DNA of 64,000 nucleotides, from the NCBI GenBank assembly GCA_030015575.1, contig CM057337.1, forward strand, positions 335,926,583-335,990,582. Reading direction: 5' to 3'. Shown one piece after another: positions 53,295 through 64,000 of the stretch. The notes beneath the pieces are model-generated. The model was not told the DNA's origin. It was given only the letters and a program-made list of their open reading frames with translations, and made no database searches. The position numbers were made by a program, and so were the translations under genes. The DNA comes from Agapanthus africanus (taxonomy: Eukaryota; Streptophyta; Magnoliopsida; Asparagales; Amaryllidaceae). Positions within the stretch are counted from its first letter, which is position 1, and every line of letters starts with the position of its first letter.

Positions 53295-55008
53295 ATGACC
53301 GGCCTTAAGTTACTATTAGGTAAAGACATATTGACGGGGCCAAACTATAAAGATTGGCCCAGGAATGTCCAGATGGCCATAACTTATGACAAGCTGGGCT
53401 ATCTCCTTACTACTAAACTCCCTGCCGTCCTAGGTCCAGATTCCAGCGTCGCGGATATTGAGATCCATAAGACCTGGGAAATTGACAGTGCAAAAGCCAA
53501 GTGCCTCGTGCTGGCCTCTATGGATAATGAACACCAGAGACGGTACGAGAAGATGGACTTTGCTTCCATCTTCCTCCATACCAAGGATTTATATGGAGAG
53601 CAATTTCGTATCGCAAGATACGAGACCTCGAAGAAATTATTTCAAGCGAGGTTGGCTGTCGGGTCATTTGTAGGGGACCACGTCCTTAAGATGATCAGCT
53701 ACATTGAGGAGCCTACGGACCTGGGGACTACGATGGAGAACGAGTTGTACACAAACTTGATTCTACAATCCCTCCCTTTTACCTACGCCCAGTTTATCTT
53801 GAATTTCAACATTCAAGAGAAGGAAGTTACATTTCCAGAACTCCTCAACATGTTGAGGAGCGCTGAGGGCACCCTGCAGAAATCTAGGGAGACACCCGCT
53901 CTGCTTATTGGGGGATTTTCCACTTCTAGATCCAAGGCGAAAGCCAAGGGGAAGAAGTAGGCCCCCACCAAGTTGAAAGGCGGTGTCAGTAAGGTCCAGG
54001 GGAAGGGCATGGCAAAAGTTGGGGGCCGACAGTAGGGAAGGAAGAATGCTTCTATTGTCATAAAAATGGCCATTGGAAGGACTGCAGGGCCTGGAAATCC
54101 CAGAACCAGGATGCGAAGTAAGTTGTGGCTTCGGCTTCAGGTGTGTTTGTGATTGAAAAATGTCTGTCAATCAACTCTACTTCCTGGGTATTGGATACCA
54201 GATCAGGATTTCATATCTGTAATTTATTGCAGGGACTGAGAAACCGTAGAGTTTTGAAGACGGGTGATATGACCCTCAGGGTTGCTAACGGAGCGAGCGT
54301 AGATGTTGTGTCCATAGGGGAATATCATTTAGGATTGATAAGTGGATATGTTTTGGTTTTGCGCAACTGTTTTTGTGTACCTAGTTTGACTTGTAATATC
54401 ATTTCTGTATCTTTATTATCTAAAGAAGGTTATGATTTTACATTTGTAAGCGATGTCATAAACATCCACCTTAATCATGGTTTGATTGGGCCGGATACAC
54501 TAAACAACGGTATATACGTATTAAACCAACACCAAGTTTTCAATGTCCAGGACACACTTAAAAGAAAGTCTCCAGAATTAAATCAAGTTTTCTTATGGCA
54601 TTGTAGACTGGGTCACATCAATGAAAAACTGTTGACGAAGTTACATAAAGAGAGATATTTAGATCCGTTCGAATATCAGTCTTATGCAACTTGTCAATCA
54701 TGTCTCAAAGGAAAGAAGTACAAAGACTCCATTCACTGGACACGGGGTATGAGATAGCTCGCTCTTAGGACTCATACACAGCGACGTGTGTGATCCAATA
54801 TCTACACATGCAAGAAGTGGTTATTCCTATTTCATTACTTTTACAGATGATTTCTCAAGGTATGAACATGTATTCTTGATGAAACATAAATCCGAGGCCT
54901 TTGAGAAATTCTGGGGATATAAGAATGAAGTGGAAAAACAAACCGGTAAAAGTATCAAGACACTTAGAGCTGATCGAGCTGGTGAATACTTAAGCGCCAA
55001 GTTCCTGG
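53295..55008 (+). pseudogene. Cop2 gag and start of pol, interrupted by Cop6
   Basis: Gag capsid from MTGLKLLLGKDI to a TAG at 53958-53960 in the basic linker. The zinc knuckle region (about 54046-54090) is frame-broken. The protease reads WVLDTRSGF (DTG changed to DTR). The integrase HHCC region runs to 54757, followed by a frameshift, then SDRG-like ADRAGEY near 54980. At 55008 the frame is cut by the LTR of Cop6, inside the integrase core just after the second catalytic Asp. Presumed remainder lies beyond the window. Confidence 0.9.
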
Positions 55009-56904
55009 TGTAAGTCGATGTACAACACCCCAATACTTGTGGGGAGGCGGAATTTTCAAAAACGAACTTGTTTAGTGAACAAACATCGACTAACCGCTTG
55101 AATCGAAGCTAAACGATAACTAACTTAAAACATAGAGTTTCTATGCTACTATGTTTAGGGATTATACCTAACGAATCATGTCCTTCGTCTTTGCGAACTC
55201 CTTCTCCTCCTCGGCCTTCTCGAAGTAGTAGACGATCCACCCGAGAGCTTTACTCCAAGCTTAGCCTCTAAACTTGAGGCAACTAACCTTCTTTAAGTGC
55301 TAATCAAAGAAGCTAGGTGATATAGAGTGAGGGTTATGGTTTAATTAGTCTAACTAACCCTTGTACTCAACACATGAGAGGGGAGGATTAGGGTTTGAAG
55401 AAGGAGAGCTTGAGGAGAGAGAAGATGAAGATAATAATGAAGTGAGAAGAATGAGTTATCATAATATATATCAAGCATTTCTATTTATCAAGAAAAGAAA
55501 AGAAATCATTTTACAACCATGCTTGATAAATATCTTGTGGTGATTCATCTCCATGAGTCATTAAGCAATTATGAAGCATTAATGACATGGATGAATCATC
55601 CATATGACTCACTAATCTCATTCAATGTATATGCCACCTAAACCTCCTTAGTCACCATCTTCTAGAAGCTTCTCGCACAATTACGAGAACGCCCCTCCTT
55701 ACCGCAAAAATACGGAAAAACTTTAGACTGTATAAATCCAATAACCGGATACCAGTAACTGGCTTAAACTAAAGCCGACTGGTAAAAACTGTCCGAAAGT
55801 CGTACGTGCGTAAACACACGTATGCGTCCGAACCCTTGTCGTAAAACCATACGACCTTTATATCGTTTCGCCCAGAGTAGGGAAACTCTCTGTGTGGGAC
55901 TCTAGAGACTCGACTACTACGCTGGCAGTGGGTTTAACCACAGACCGCAAGCGGCACTAGCTGTACGTAACGGTCCCCAGGTAGATGTCGATAAGAAGGC
56001 CGATGAGGAAACCCATCCGAACTCCTACTGAGTCTGATGTGACAATCTCCGTACAGTCCGGTCCGTTCGTCTAAGACTATCGCATATCGGGTCTAGGGGG
56101 GCGGCAAGCGTCAGTCCCCTAATAGCGGTATAAGTCGTGTCGGAGCGAAGCCCATTACACCCTGAGAAACTACTGGAACCTACCAGCAAATCTCGCTTGC
56201 CCTGGCCAGGGACTTTGCGTAATGGCTCTCTGACACAGCGCGATATCAACCCCCAATACCGGGGGAGACGAATCCTGTCTAACCGCCACTGCCTCCAATT
56301 GCTCGGGACTGCACCCAACTGCTACCTGTTTGCATGACTCCTTTGAGCCGTGGTAGGGTAGCAATCTAAGAACAGTGGGACACACTCGAGGCGAAGTAGC
56401 AGTGTCAAGTCTGCGGACTATGCTGTACTCATGTCACCTGGGAACTGTTCACTGACGACTGGTATAAAACCAACCAACAGTTCCCTATGAGTCCTGTCCG
56501 GTGTACCCGTAACCTAACGAGCACCTGTATACTATCTCCAGTACGACATACTGACGGCTGTGGGACAGACCATCTCCCCAACTGGGATGAGAAGCGTACA
56601 CACTAGTCTACTCCGGAGTATCGATGCTCTGTCTCGATAATCCAACGACCAGGGACCTGAATAAGGATGTGCTTGTAGACTACCCAGCCCCCACTAGTGT
56701 GACTGCCATCATAACGCTGGTAGTCAAGCAAGATCTTAAGAGCTCTATCAATACGTATACTCACATATTAAGATAGAAAAACCAAGTAGCATACTACCAT
56801 GTTTAGCAAGACTGTTATATACATGTGAATATCCCAAGCTTCCATTAAGTAATATACAAACTAGTATGATACAGTAATGGCCTTCTAGGGCATAAACACT
56901 AGCA
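55009..56904 (-). repeat. Cop6 3' LTR
   Basis: In sense: TGCTAGTGTTTATGCCC... to ...ACATCGACTTACA, 1896 bp. The third base is C where others have T (TGCTAG versus TGTTAG). Confidence 0.92.
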
Positions 56905-56918
56905 ATCTCCCACTTGCA

Positions 56919-59900
56919 CTAGGGCCATGTACTGGCGTACCGTAGACCGATGATCTCGAGTAGCCTCTCGAACTGAATCTGAGGTAGGGCCTTCGTGAAT
57001 GGATCAGCAATGTTCTCTTCAGAAGCAACTCTCCGAACCTCGATCTCCTGACGATCAATGATCTCCCTGATCAGGTGATACCGCCTTAAGATGTGTCTGG
57101 ATTTCTGATGGGACCTTGGTTCCTTCGCTAAAGCTATAGCTCCGTTGTTGTCGCAATACAGAGGTATTGGATCAACTATGGTAGGAACCACCTGAAGTTC
57201 TGTTAGGAACTTCTTCATCCAGACTGCTTCTTTTGCGGCATCGCAAGCAGCTATATACTCCGCTTCCATCGTCGATTCAGCAACGGTGTCCTGCTTGGAG
57301 CTCTTCCAGCACACCGCCCCTCCATTGAGGGTAAAGACATAACCCGACATGGACTTGGAATCGTCCTTATCACTCTGGAAGCCGGAATCAGCAAAGGCCT
57401 CCAACCAGAGGTCTTTTCCGCTGTAAACCAAGAACATCTCCTTAGTCCTTCTCAGGTACTTGAGAATGTTCTTTACTGCTATCCAGTGCTTCTCCCCTGG
57501 GTCTGACTGATACCGGCTTACCACGCTTAGTGCGTAAGCTACATCTGGTCTGGTGCACAACATCGCATACATTATAGAGCCTACCGCAGAAGCGTAGGGT
57601 ATAATAGACATGCGTTCCCTTTCCAAATCAGTCTTGGGAGACATCTCTTTGGAGAGGGTGATTCCATGACAAGCCGGTAGATTACCGCGCTTAGAATCTT
57701 CCATACTGAATCTTTTCAGTACAGTGTCGATATACCTGGACTGCGAAAGTCCCAACATCCTCTTGGATCTATCACGATAGATCCGGATCCCCAGAATGTA
57801 AGAGGCATCATCCAGGTCTTTCATGGAGAACCTGTGTGACAAGAATCCTTTGACAGATTGTAGCATAGGAATGTCATTTCCTCTCAATAGAATGTCATCC
57901 ACGTACAAGACGAGGAATACGACACTTCTGGCTACAACTTTACTATATATGCACGGTTCATCTGGATTTTTGATAAAGTCATATTCTTTGACTGTCTCAT
58001 CAAAACAGATATTCCAACTCCGCGATGCCTGCTTTAGTCCATAAATGGACTTAAGCAGCTTGCATACTTTCCCGCTGCTCCCACTCTGATTGAAACCCTC
58101 TGGCTGATCCATATAGACGCTCTCTTCTAAATTTCCATTCAGAAAAGCCGTCTTTACGTCCATCTGCCAGATTTCATAATCATGGAAGGCAGCAATAGCA
58201 AGAAGGACCCGAATGGATTTGAGCATAGCCACTGGAGAAAAAGTTTTGTCATAGTCCAAACCAGGTCTTTGACGAAAACCCTTTGCAACAAGTCTAGCCT
58301 TATAGGTTTCCACCTGTCCATCTACACCAATCTTTTTCTTGAAGATCCATTTGCATCCTATGGGTTTTACCCCATCTGGAGCAAAGTCCAAAGTCCATAC
58401 TTTGTTGGTGTACATGGACTCCATTTCGATCCGCATTGCATCTAGCCATCGTACCGAGTCGCCGCTCTGGATGGCCTGCTGGAAGTCAGTAGGTTCATCA
58501 TCATCTATGATGCAATCCTCTCTATCCCCATCTATGAGAAAACCGTAGTATCTCTCAGGCGGATGAGACGGCCTACTACTCCTGCGGAGGGGTGCGGGAA
58601 TGTCCTGTTCTTCTTGAATTACCGGTTCTACCAAACTTTCAGTATTAGTTTGTGGTTCTGGAATTTCTTCCAGTTCTATTTCTCTCCCACTTGATTCCTA
58701 TTCTAAAAACTGATATTCTAGAAAATGGGCATTACGAGAAACAAAACACCTTTTGTTCCTCTGCGTAATAGAATAGATACCCCTTGGAGTTCTTTGGATA
58801 TCCCACAAACTGACACTTTACTGATCGTGCCTCGAGCTTGTCCGGATGCTGCTTTTTTACAAAAGCTGGACATCCCCATGTCTTCAGGTACTGAAGATAG
58901 GGTTTCTTCCCACTCCACATCTGATATGGTGTGGTAGGCACAGTCTTGGTAGGAACCATGTTCAAAAGATATGCCGCTGATTCTAGCGCATAACCCCAGA
59001 AAGATCGCGGTAACTCAGCATTACTCATCATGGATCGTACCATATCCAATAGGGTTCGATTCCGTCTCTCCGATACACCGTTATGCTGTGGAGTGTATGG
59101 AGGAGTAAGCTGAGAGAGAATTCCTTTCTCTTTTAAGTAACCTAGGAACTCGGCACTCAAGTATTCACCACCTCGATCAGATCTAAGTGTCTTGATACTT
59201 TTGCCGGTTTGGTTTTCTACTTCATTCTTATACTCTTGGAATTTCTCAAAAGCCTCGGATTTATGTTTCATCAGATAAATGAATCCGTATCTTGAGTAAT
59301 CATCCGTGAAAGTAATGAAATAGGAAAAACCACCTCTTGCATGTGTAGACAATGGACTACATACATCGCTGTGTATGAGTCCTAAGAGCTCGCTCGCTCT
59401 TACTCCTTGTCCAGTGAATGGAGTCTTTGTCATCTTTCCTTTGAGACAAGATTGACAAGTGTCATAAGTTTGATATTCGAACGAGTCCAAATATCCTTTT
59501 CTATGCAACTTAGTCAACCTTCTCTCATTGATGTGACCCAGTCTACAATGCCATAAGAAAGCTTTATTTAAATCTGGAGACTTTCTTTTTAGTGTGTTCT
59601 GGATATTGAAAATTTGGAGTTGGTTTAAAACATATATACCGTTATTTAGAGTACCGGACCCAATCAAACCATGATTAAGGTGGATGTTAACAACATCTCT
59701 TACAAACGTGAAATCATAACCTTTATTTGATAACAAGGAAACTGATATGATATTACACGTTAAGCTTGGTACAAAATAACAGTTATGTAAAACCAAAATG
59801 TGTCCACTCGTCAATCCTAGGTGATAATCCCCGACGGACGCAGCTCCCACGCTAGTTCCGTTAGCAACCTTTAGGGTCATATCACCTTCCTTCAGCACTC

Positions 59901-60861
59901 TACGGTTTCTCAGTGCCTGCAATGAATTGCAAATATGAGATCCTGATCCGGTATCCAATACCCAGGAAGTAGAGTTGATCGACAGACAATTCTCAATTAC
60001 AAACACACCTGAAGTCGAAGCCATAGCTTGCTTCGGTTCCTGGTTCTTGGCGTTCCACGCCTTGCAATCCTTCTTCCAGTGCCCTTTCCTGTGACAATGG
60101 AAGCACTCATCCTGGCCCACTACCGGTACCGCAAACTTTTTCTTTCCCTTCCCTCCCACCTTACTAACACCTCCTCTAGGTCTGGGGACGGCCTTCTTCT
60201 TCCTTCCTTTGGCCCTAGCCTTGGACCCGGAAGAAGATGCACCGCCAACAAACATAGCGGGTGTTTCCCTTGCCTTCTGCAAGGTGCCCTCTGCACTCCT
60301 TAACATGTTCAGGAGTTCCGGAAGTTCAACTTCTTTTCTTTGAAGGTTGAAGTTCAGGATAAACTGGGCGTAGGTGGGAGGAAGGGACTGGAGAATAAGG
60401 TCTGTATAGAGCTCATTATCCAATGTCGTCCCAAGGTCTGCGAGCTCTTCAATATAGCCGATCATCTTTAGGACATGTTCTCCTACTGATGACCCGACAG
60501 CCAACCTCGCTCGAAACAAGTTCTTAGAGGTCTCGTATCTTGCTATACGAGATTGCTCTCCATAAAGTTCCTTTGTATGGAGAAATATGCCATCTAGGTT
60601 CATATCCTCGTGCCTCCTCTGATGTTCATTGTTCATTGAGGCAAGCACGATGCACTTGGCTTTCGCGCAATCTAAATCCCAGGTTTTGCGGATTTCCTTA
60701 TCCGCATTGCTGGATTTGGGACCAGGGACAGCAGGTGCCGTAGCGGTGAGGACGTACCCCAATTTGTCATAGGTCAAAGCCATTTTGACATTCCGCAGCC
60801 AATCTTTATAGTTTGGCCCTGTCAGTATATTTTTCTCTAAAAGTAACTCAAGTCCAGTCAT
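56919..60861 (-). pseudogene. Cop6 gag-pol with one frameshift and one stop
   Basis: Minus-strand reading from MTGLELLLEKN (60861; an in-frame upstream ATG at 60909 would add 16 residues). Gag capsid, zinc knuckle CFHCHRKGHWKKDC, protease DTGSGSH, integrase HHCC and core with SDRGGEY and HNGVSERRNRT are continuous to about 58732. There a one-base insertion (near 58747) shifts the frame and a TAG (58698-58700) follows in the original frame, in the spacer between integrase and RT. From 58634 the frame continues to 56919 with RT YVDDILL and RNase H intact. One odd residue is HSDVCSP for HSDVCGP in integrase. It cannot make RT/RNase H in one chain unless the shift is bypassed. Confidence 0.93.
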
Positions 60862-60872
60862 TTTCAGGGTCG

Positions 60873-61222
60873 CTGCAATTAGGAGAGAGAGAAGAAAACT
60901 CTTTAGCATGATGCTCTTGCAAGTTTAGAGTGGTTTTTAGTTTATCTAAACTGGATGGCTCCCACTGTTTCTCGAATCCTTCCTCAAACCATAAAAGAAG
61001 AATTAGCCAGGACTATTCTCACCGTACAATACTTGCTTAACCGTTCAGCCAGGCCAGTGTTGATACTTCGAGGGAGGTTTTGCAACGCTTTCGCGAAGTT
61101 CCTTAATTAAATAACCTCTTTTCTCTGGGGGCGTAACCCCGCTGACACTTTTCTGGACACCTGCTTGGTTTATAGCATTGATCGTTAAGTGACGAATATC
61201 CTGATAAGTAGTATATACTCAC
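60873..61222 (-). other. Candidate intron just ahead of gag (Cop6)
   Basis: Sense donor-like ACT|GTGAGTATA from 61222 and acceptor TTGCAG ending at 60873, 350 nt, same placement as in Cop2, Cop3 and Cop4. Confidence 0.4.
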
Positions 61223-61362
61223 AGTAGGATCGGGATCCAAATATCATCGTATGATAATGTTGAAGGAATCCTACCAACATTCATCAAACTCCAAATGGTA
61301 TGCATCTCTTTGCAAATTTCAGTTTCTTTAGAAATTCCCGATATATATTTTTGCCCCATGCT

Positions 61363-61571
61363 CTTATGACCTTGGCGTTGGTCAAAATATCATAAGTCAC
61401 ATGTCAAGTTCTACCCATCATTATCTTGTTAATTTGAACCCATCCGTACATATCCTTGACGTTGGCCAAAATGATCATACGACTGTCCCAAACTAACTCA
61501 TCTATCTATGCAACAAATGAATGCCCAGCAGCTACCAAACACTATGCCTTGGCGTTGGTCAAAATACATAG
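61363..61571 (-). other. Cop6 triple-hairpin leader module (loop CAAC)
   Basis: In sense: hairpin 1 (61571-61542) has CTATG/CATAG. Hairpin 2 (61481-61445) has CGTAT/GTACG with one G-U. Hairpin 3 (61396-61363) has CTTATGA/TCATAAG. Inner motifs TTGAC-CAAC-GCCAA, TTGGC-CAAC-GTCAA and TTGAC-CAAC-GCCAA, all with tip CAAC. Confidence 0.7.
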
Positions 61572-62123
61572 CTTGAATACTGCTGAATACCCAGATGAAA
61601 TGACGGAGGGCTACGAATGGTTTTGGCGAAACCGTGAACGTAATGAACTTGATATAACCGAAGGAACCTGATAGCTTTTAAAAGGAGTGGTTAAAGCTCC
61701 GCATTTAAAAATATCTGTTTTTAAAATTAACCGAGTGGTTTCTTTTAAATTGTTCCAACGATTTAAACTTTGGTTTGTTTTTCTTTGCATTATAGATAAT
61801 GCGTCCCATCATTAATCTATCATTGCAGAAAACAACGAAAATACAACGTCCTCTTATGCCATCCGCATTCGCCACGGGGTCCCGTCATCACCCGTTAGGT
61901 TACTTAACTAACGACAGAGCGGGGGCTGGGCTAGCGCGGGTGTAAAACATAAGTGACGTCTAAATAGCTATCATATATAGATATTGTACATTCGTCAGAC
62001 GCAATAATAGGCATTCCAGATCATAGATGAACTTTATTGGATTTGCAAGTAATCCGTGTTTGTTTTGAGCCTGCAACAAAAGACGGATTACACAGTTGTG
62101 ATGAATAGCCATTACCCCACCCA

Positions 62124-62183
62124 AGACCCCAACGGGTACGGCAAACTACCCGCCCGGCAGTTTGTGCACCCCACCTTGGGTCT
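62124..62183 (-). other. Cop6 shortened leader stem-loop
   Basis: AGACCC/GGGTCT and CAAACT/AGTTTG arms remain, but the apical half found in other copies is deleted, leaving 60 nt. The two basal arms still pair. Confidence 0.6.
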
Positions 62184-62865
62184 GTCCTAGGAGCAAAAAC
62201 AGTAAAATGAAATAATACAACGGTGGCTACAACCGCAACCTGGATGTGCCCCGCAAAATAATATTACAACAAATTACATTTACATCAAATGAATTAAATA
62301 ATAACCCATCACAAAACCCCGGCTATACATCACAACAGTCCAACACAGTTCATATCCACAAACAGTAAAAACCATTACAGAAATGTGCAACCCCCTGCCA
62401 ACTGACATACTAGCAGTTAGGGGAGGTTTACGAACACATTATACAAACACAGATATAATCCATCAAGCAAATACTGTATAATTTCGATCAATTAAACACT
62501 TTTAATTTTGCTCCAATACTTCTCTGTAAACCTGAAACCTGAGCAAAAATAAAATATTCCAGAAAATACCAAATATCACAGAGAAGCAACACAGGAAATT
62601 TCGGTTCCTGAATCGCCAACTCGGCGGCGGAAGCGCGGCGTATCGGTGCGATCCGCCGCGGTTCCGCGGCGCTTTAGGCGATTCAGGGGCCCAAATTTCT
62701 TGGGTGTTCTTCTACTGTCTTTTTAAGCTTTCTGAACCTCCCTGAAAAATTTTAGGACTTCATTTAAAATTCGACAGAAACTAGTGATTTCGGGGTTTTC
62801 CGGTTTCGTTTTTTCCGTTCGAAATTCATACAAATTTGCAAGTAAGTTATTCATTGTTTAGCGAG

Positions 62866-62877
62866 GCTCTGATACCA
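62866..62877 (-). other. Cop6 primer binding site
   Basis: GCTCTGATACCA on +, i.e. TGGTATCAGAGC in sense, one base from the 5' LTR. Confidence 0.92.
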
Positions 62878-62878
62878 C

Positions 62879-64000
62879 TGTAAGTCGATGTACAACACCC
62901 CAATACTTGTGGGGAAGCGGAATTTTCAAAAACGAACTTGTTTAGTGAACAAACATCGACTAACCGCTTGAATCGAAGCTAAACGATAACTAACTTAAGA
63001 CATAGAGTTTCTATGCTATTATGTTTAGGGATTATACCTAACGAATCGTGTCCTTCGTCTTTGCGAACTCCTTCTCCTCCTCGGCCTTCTCGAAGTAGTA
63101 GACGATCCACCCGAGAGCTTTACTCCAAGCTTAGCCTCTAAACTTGAGGCAACTAACCTTCTTTAAGTGCTAATCAAAGAAGCTAGGTGATATAGAGTGA
63201 GGGTTATGGTTTAATTAGTCTAACTAATCCTTGTACTCAACACATGAGAGGGGAGGATTAGGGTTTGAAGAGGGAGAGCTTGAGGAGAGAGAAGATGAAG
63301 ATAATAATGAAGTGAGAAGAATGAGTTATCATAATATATATCAAGCATTTCTTTTTATCAAGAAAAGAAAAGAAATCATTTTACAACCATGCTTGATAAA
63401 TATCTTGTGGTGATTCATCTCCATGAGTCATTAAGCAAATATGAAGCATTAATGACATGGATGAATCATCCATATGACTCACTAATCTCATTCAATGTAT
63501 ATGCCACCTAAACCTCCTTAGTCACCATCTTCTAGAAGCTTCTTGCACAATTACGAGAACGCCCCTCCTTTCCGCAAAAATACGGAAAAACTTTAGACTG
63601 TATAAATCCAATAACCGGATACCAGTAACTGGCTTAAACCAAAGCCGACTGGTAAAAACTGTCCGAAAGTTGTACGTGCGTAAACACACGTATGCGTCCG
63701 AACCCTTGTCGTAAAACCATACGACCTTTATATCGTTTCGCCCGGAGTAGGGAAACTCTCTGTGTGGGACTCTAGAGACTCGACTACTACGCTGGCAGTG
63801 GGTTTAACCACAGACCGCAAGCGGCACTAGCTGTACATAACGGTCCCCAGGTAGATGTCGATAAGAAGGCCGATGAGGAAACCCATCCGAACTCCTACTG
63901 AGTCTGATGTGACAATCTCCGTACAGTCCGGTCCGTTCGTCTAAGACTATCGCATATCGGGCCTAGGGGGGCGGCAAGCGTCAGTCCCCTAATACCGGTA
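62879..64000 (-). repeat. Cop6 5' LTR (partial, window end)
   Basis: Same sequence as 55009-56130 with about 16 mismatches. By the length of its partner it should end near 64774, outside the window. Confidence 0.92.

Larger units (their letters stand above)
60910..62865 (-). other. Cop6 leader (noncoding)
   Basis: About 1.96 kb. Contains the triple-hairpin block, the TTAAGTAAC-type hairpin (about 61891-61912) and a shortened long stem-loop. Confidence 0.7.
18609..64000 (+). mobile_element. Cop2: outer copia element of the nest (interrupted)
   Basis: Cop2's own sequence is 18609-22251 and 52914-55008; the rest of the interval is nested insertions. Its 5' LTR, PBS and first part of the leader precede Cop3. 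After Cop3 the leader resumes at TTGGATCCTGATCC (52919) and runs into gag and pol. Cop6 then interrupts the integrase frame at 55008. The 3' half and 3' LTR must lie beyond the window. It is the oldest layer of the nest. Confidence 0.85.
55009..64000 (-). mobile_element. Cop6: nearly intact copia element, reverse orientation, cut by window end
   Basis: 3' LTR 55009-56904, internal region 56905-62878 and the first 1122 bases of the 5' LTR. The left target duplication would be CCTGG (55004-55008); the right one is outside. About 16 mismatches over the 1122 bases shared by both LTRs (about 1.4%). Coding region has only one frameshift and one nonsense codon. Confidence 0.92.

Overview
The window is plant nuclear DNA, most likely from an angiosperm. 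It holds one complete host gene, an intronless SUVH-type histone H3K9 methyltransferase at 2289-4343. Almost everything downstream of about 9.2 kb is a pile of related Ty1/copia LTR retrotransposons. The primer binding sites (TGGTATCAGAGC, initiator tRNA-Met type), LTRs of about 1.9-2.2 kb starting TGTTAG and ending TTACA, and Gag-PR-INT-RT-RNaseH polyproteins show the superfamily. No prokaryotic features are present.

Layout. 1-640 is a copia integrase fragment. 641-1297 is a probable Gypsy-type LTR remnant with a TATA box. 1298-2288 is the promoter/5' UTR of the SUVH gene with a likely 5' UTR intron. 4344-9266 is flank and intergenic DNA with one clean hAT-type MITE (6664-7218). I number the copia copies by start. 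Cop1 (+, 9267-15999) is truncated at its 3' side. 16000-18608 is unassigned. Cop2 (+, from 18609) is the outer element of a nest. Cop3 (+, 22252-52913, TSD GATAT) sits in the leader of Cop2. Cop4 (+, 23997-34421, TSD TAATC) sits in the 5' LTR of Cop3. Cop5 (-, 40697-51104, TSD ATATT) sits in the 3' LTR of Cop3. Cop6 (-, from 55009, running off the window) sits in the integrase region of Cop2. LTR divergence counted by eye agrees with the nesting order: Cop4 about 0.5%, Cop6 about 1.4%, Cop5 about 1.8%, Cop3 about 3-6%.

How the parts could work together. Cop4 is intact, with two 2181-bp LTRs and one uninterrupted 1316-codon gag-pol frame, so it is the best candidate for a recently active autonomous copy. 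Cop1 and Cop5 form a distinct subfamily that lacks the Gag capsid region and keeps only a short leader peptide plus a zinc-knuckle relic. It resembles the known BARE-2/BARE-1 parasite-host pair of barley.

The most unusual signal is in the roughly 1.7-2.1 kb leaders between PBS and gag. All six copies carry (i) a long stem-loop of about 126 nt and (ii) a block of about 207-210 nt with three consecutive hairpins of about 30, 37 and 34 nt. Stem sequences differ between copies but stay paired (compensatory changes). The four-base loop tip is nearly the same in the three hairpins of one element yet differs between elements: AAGC in Cop1, CTTC in Cop2, CAAC in Cop3 and Cop6, CAAA in Cop4, CTCC in Cop5. 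I propose this as a candidate undescribed RNA recognition module, perhaps for genome packaging or dimerisation. The leaders also end in a conserved donor-like/acceptor-like pair that could be a short intron just ahead of gag. The LTR of Cop4 alone carries 16 W-box cores (TTGAC) in 234 bp.
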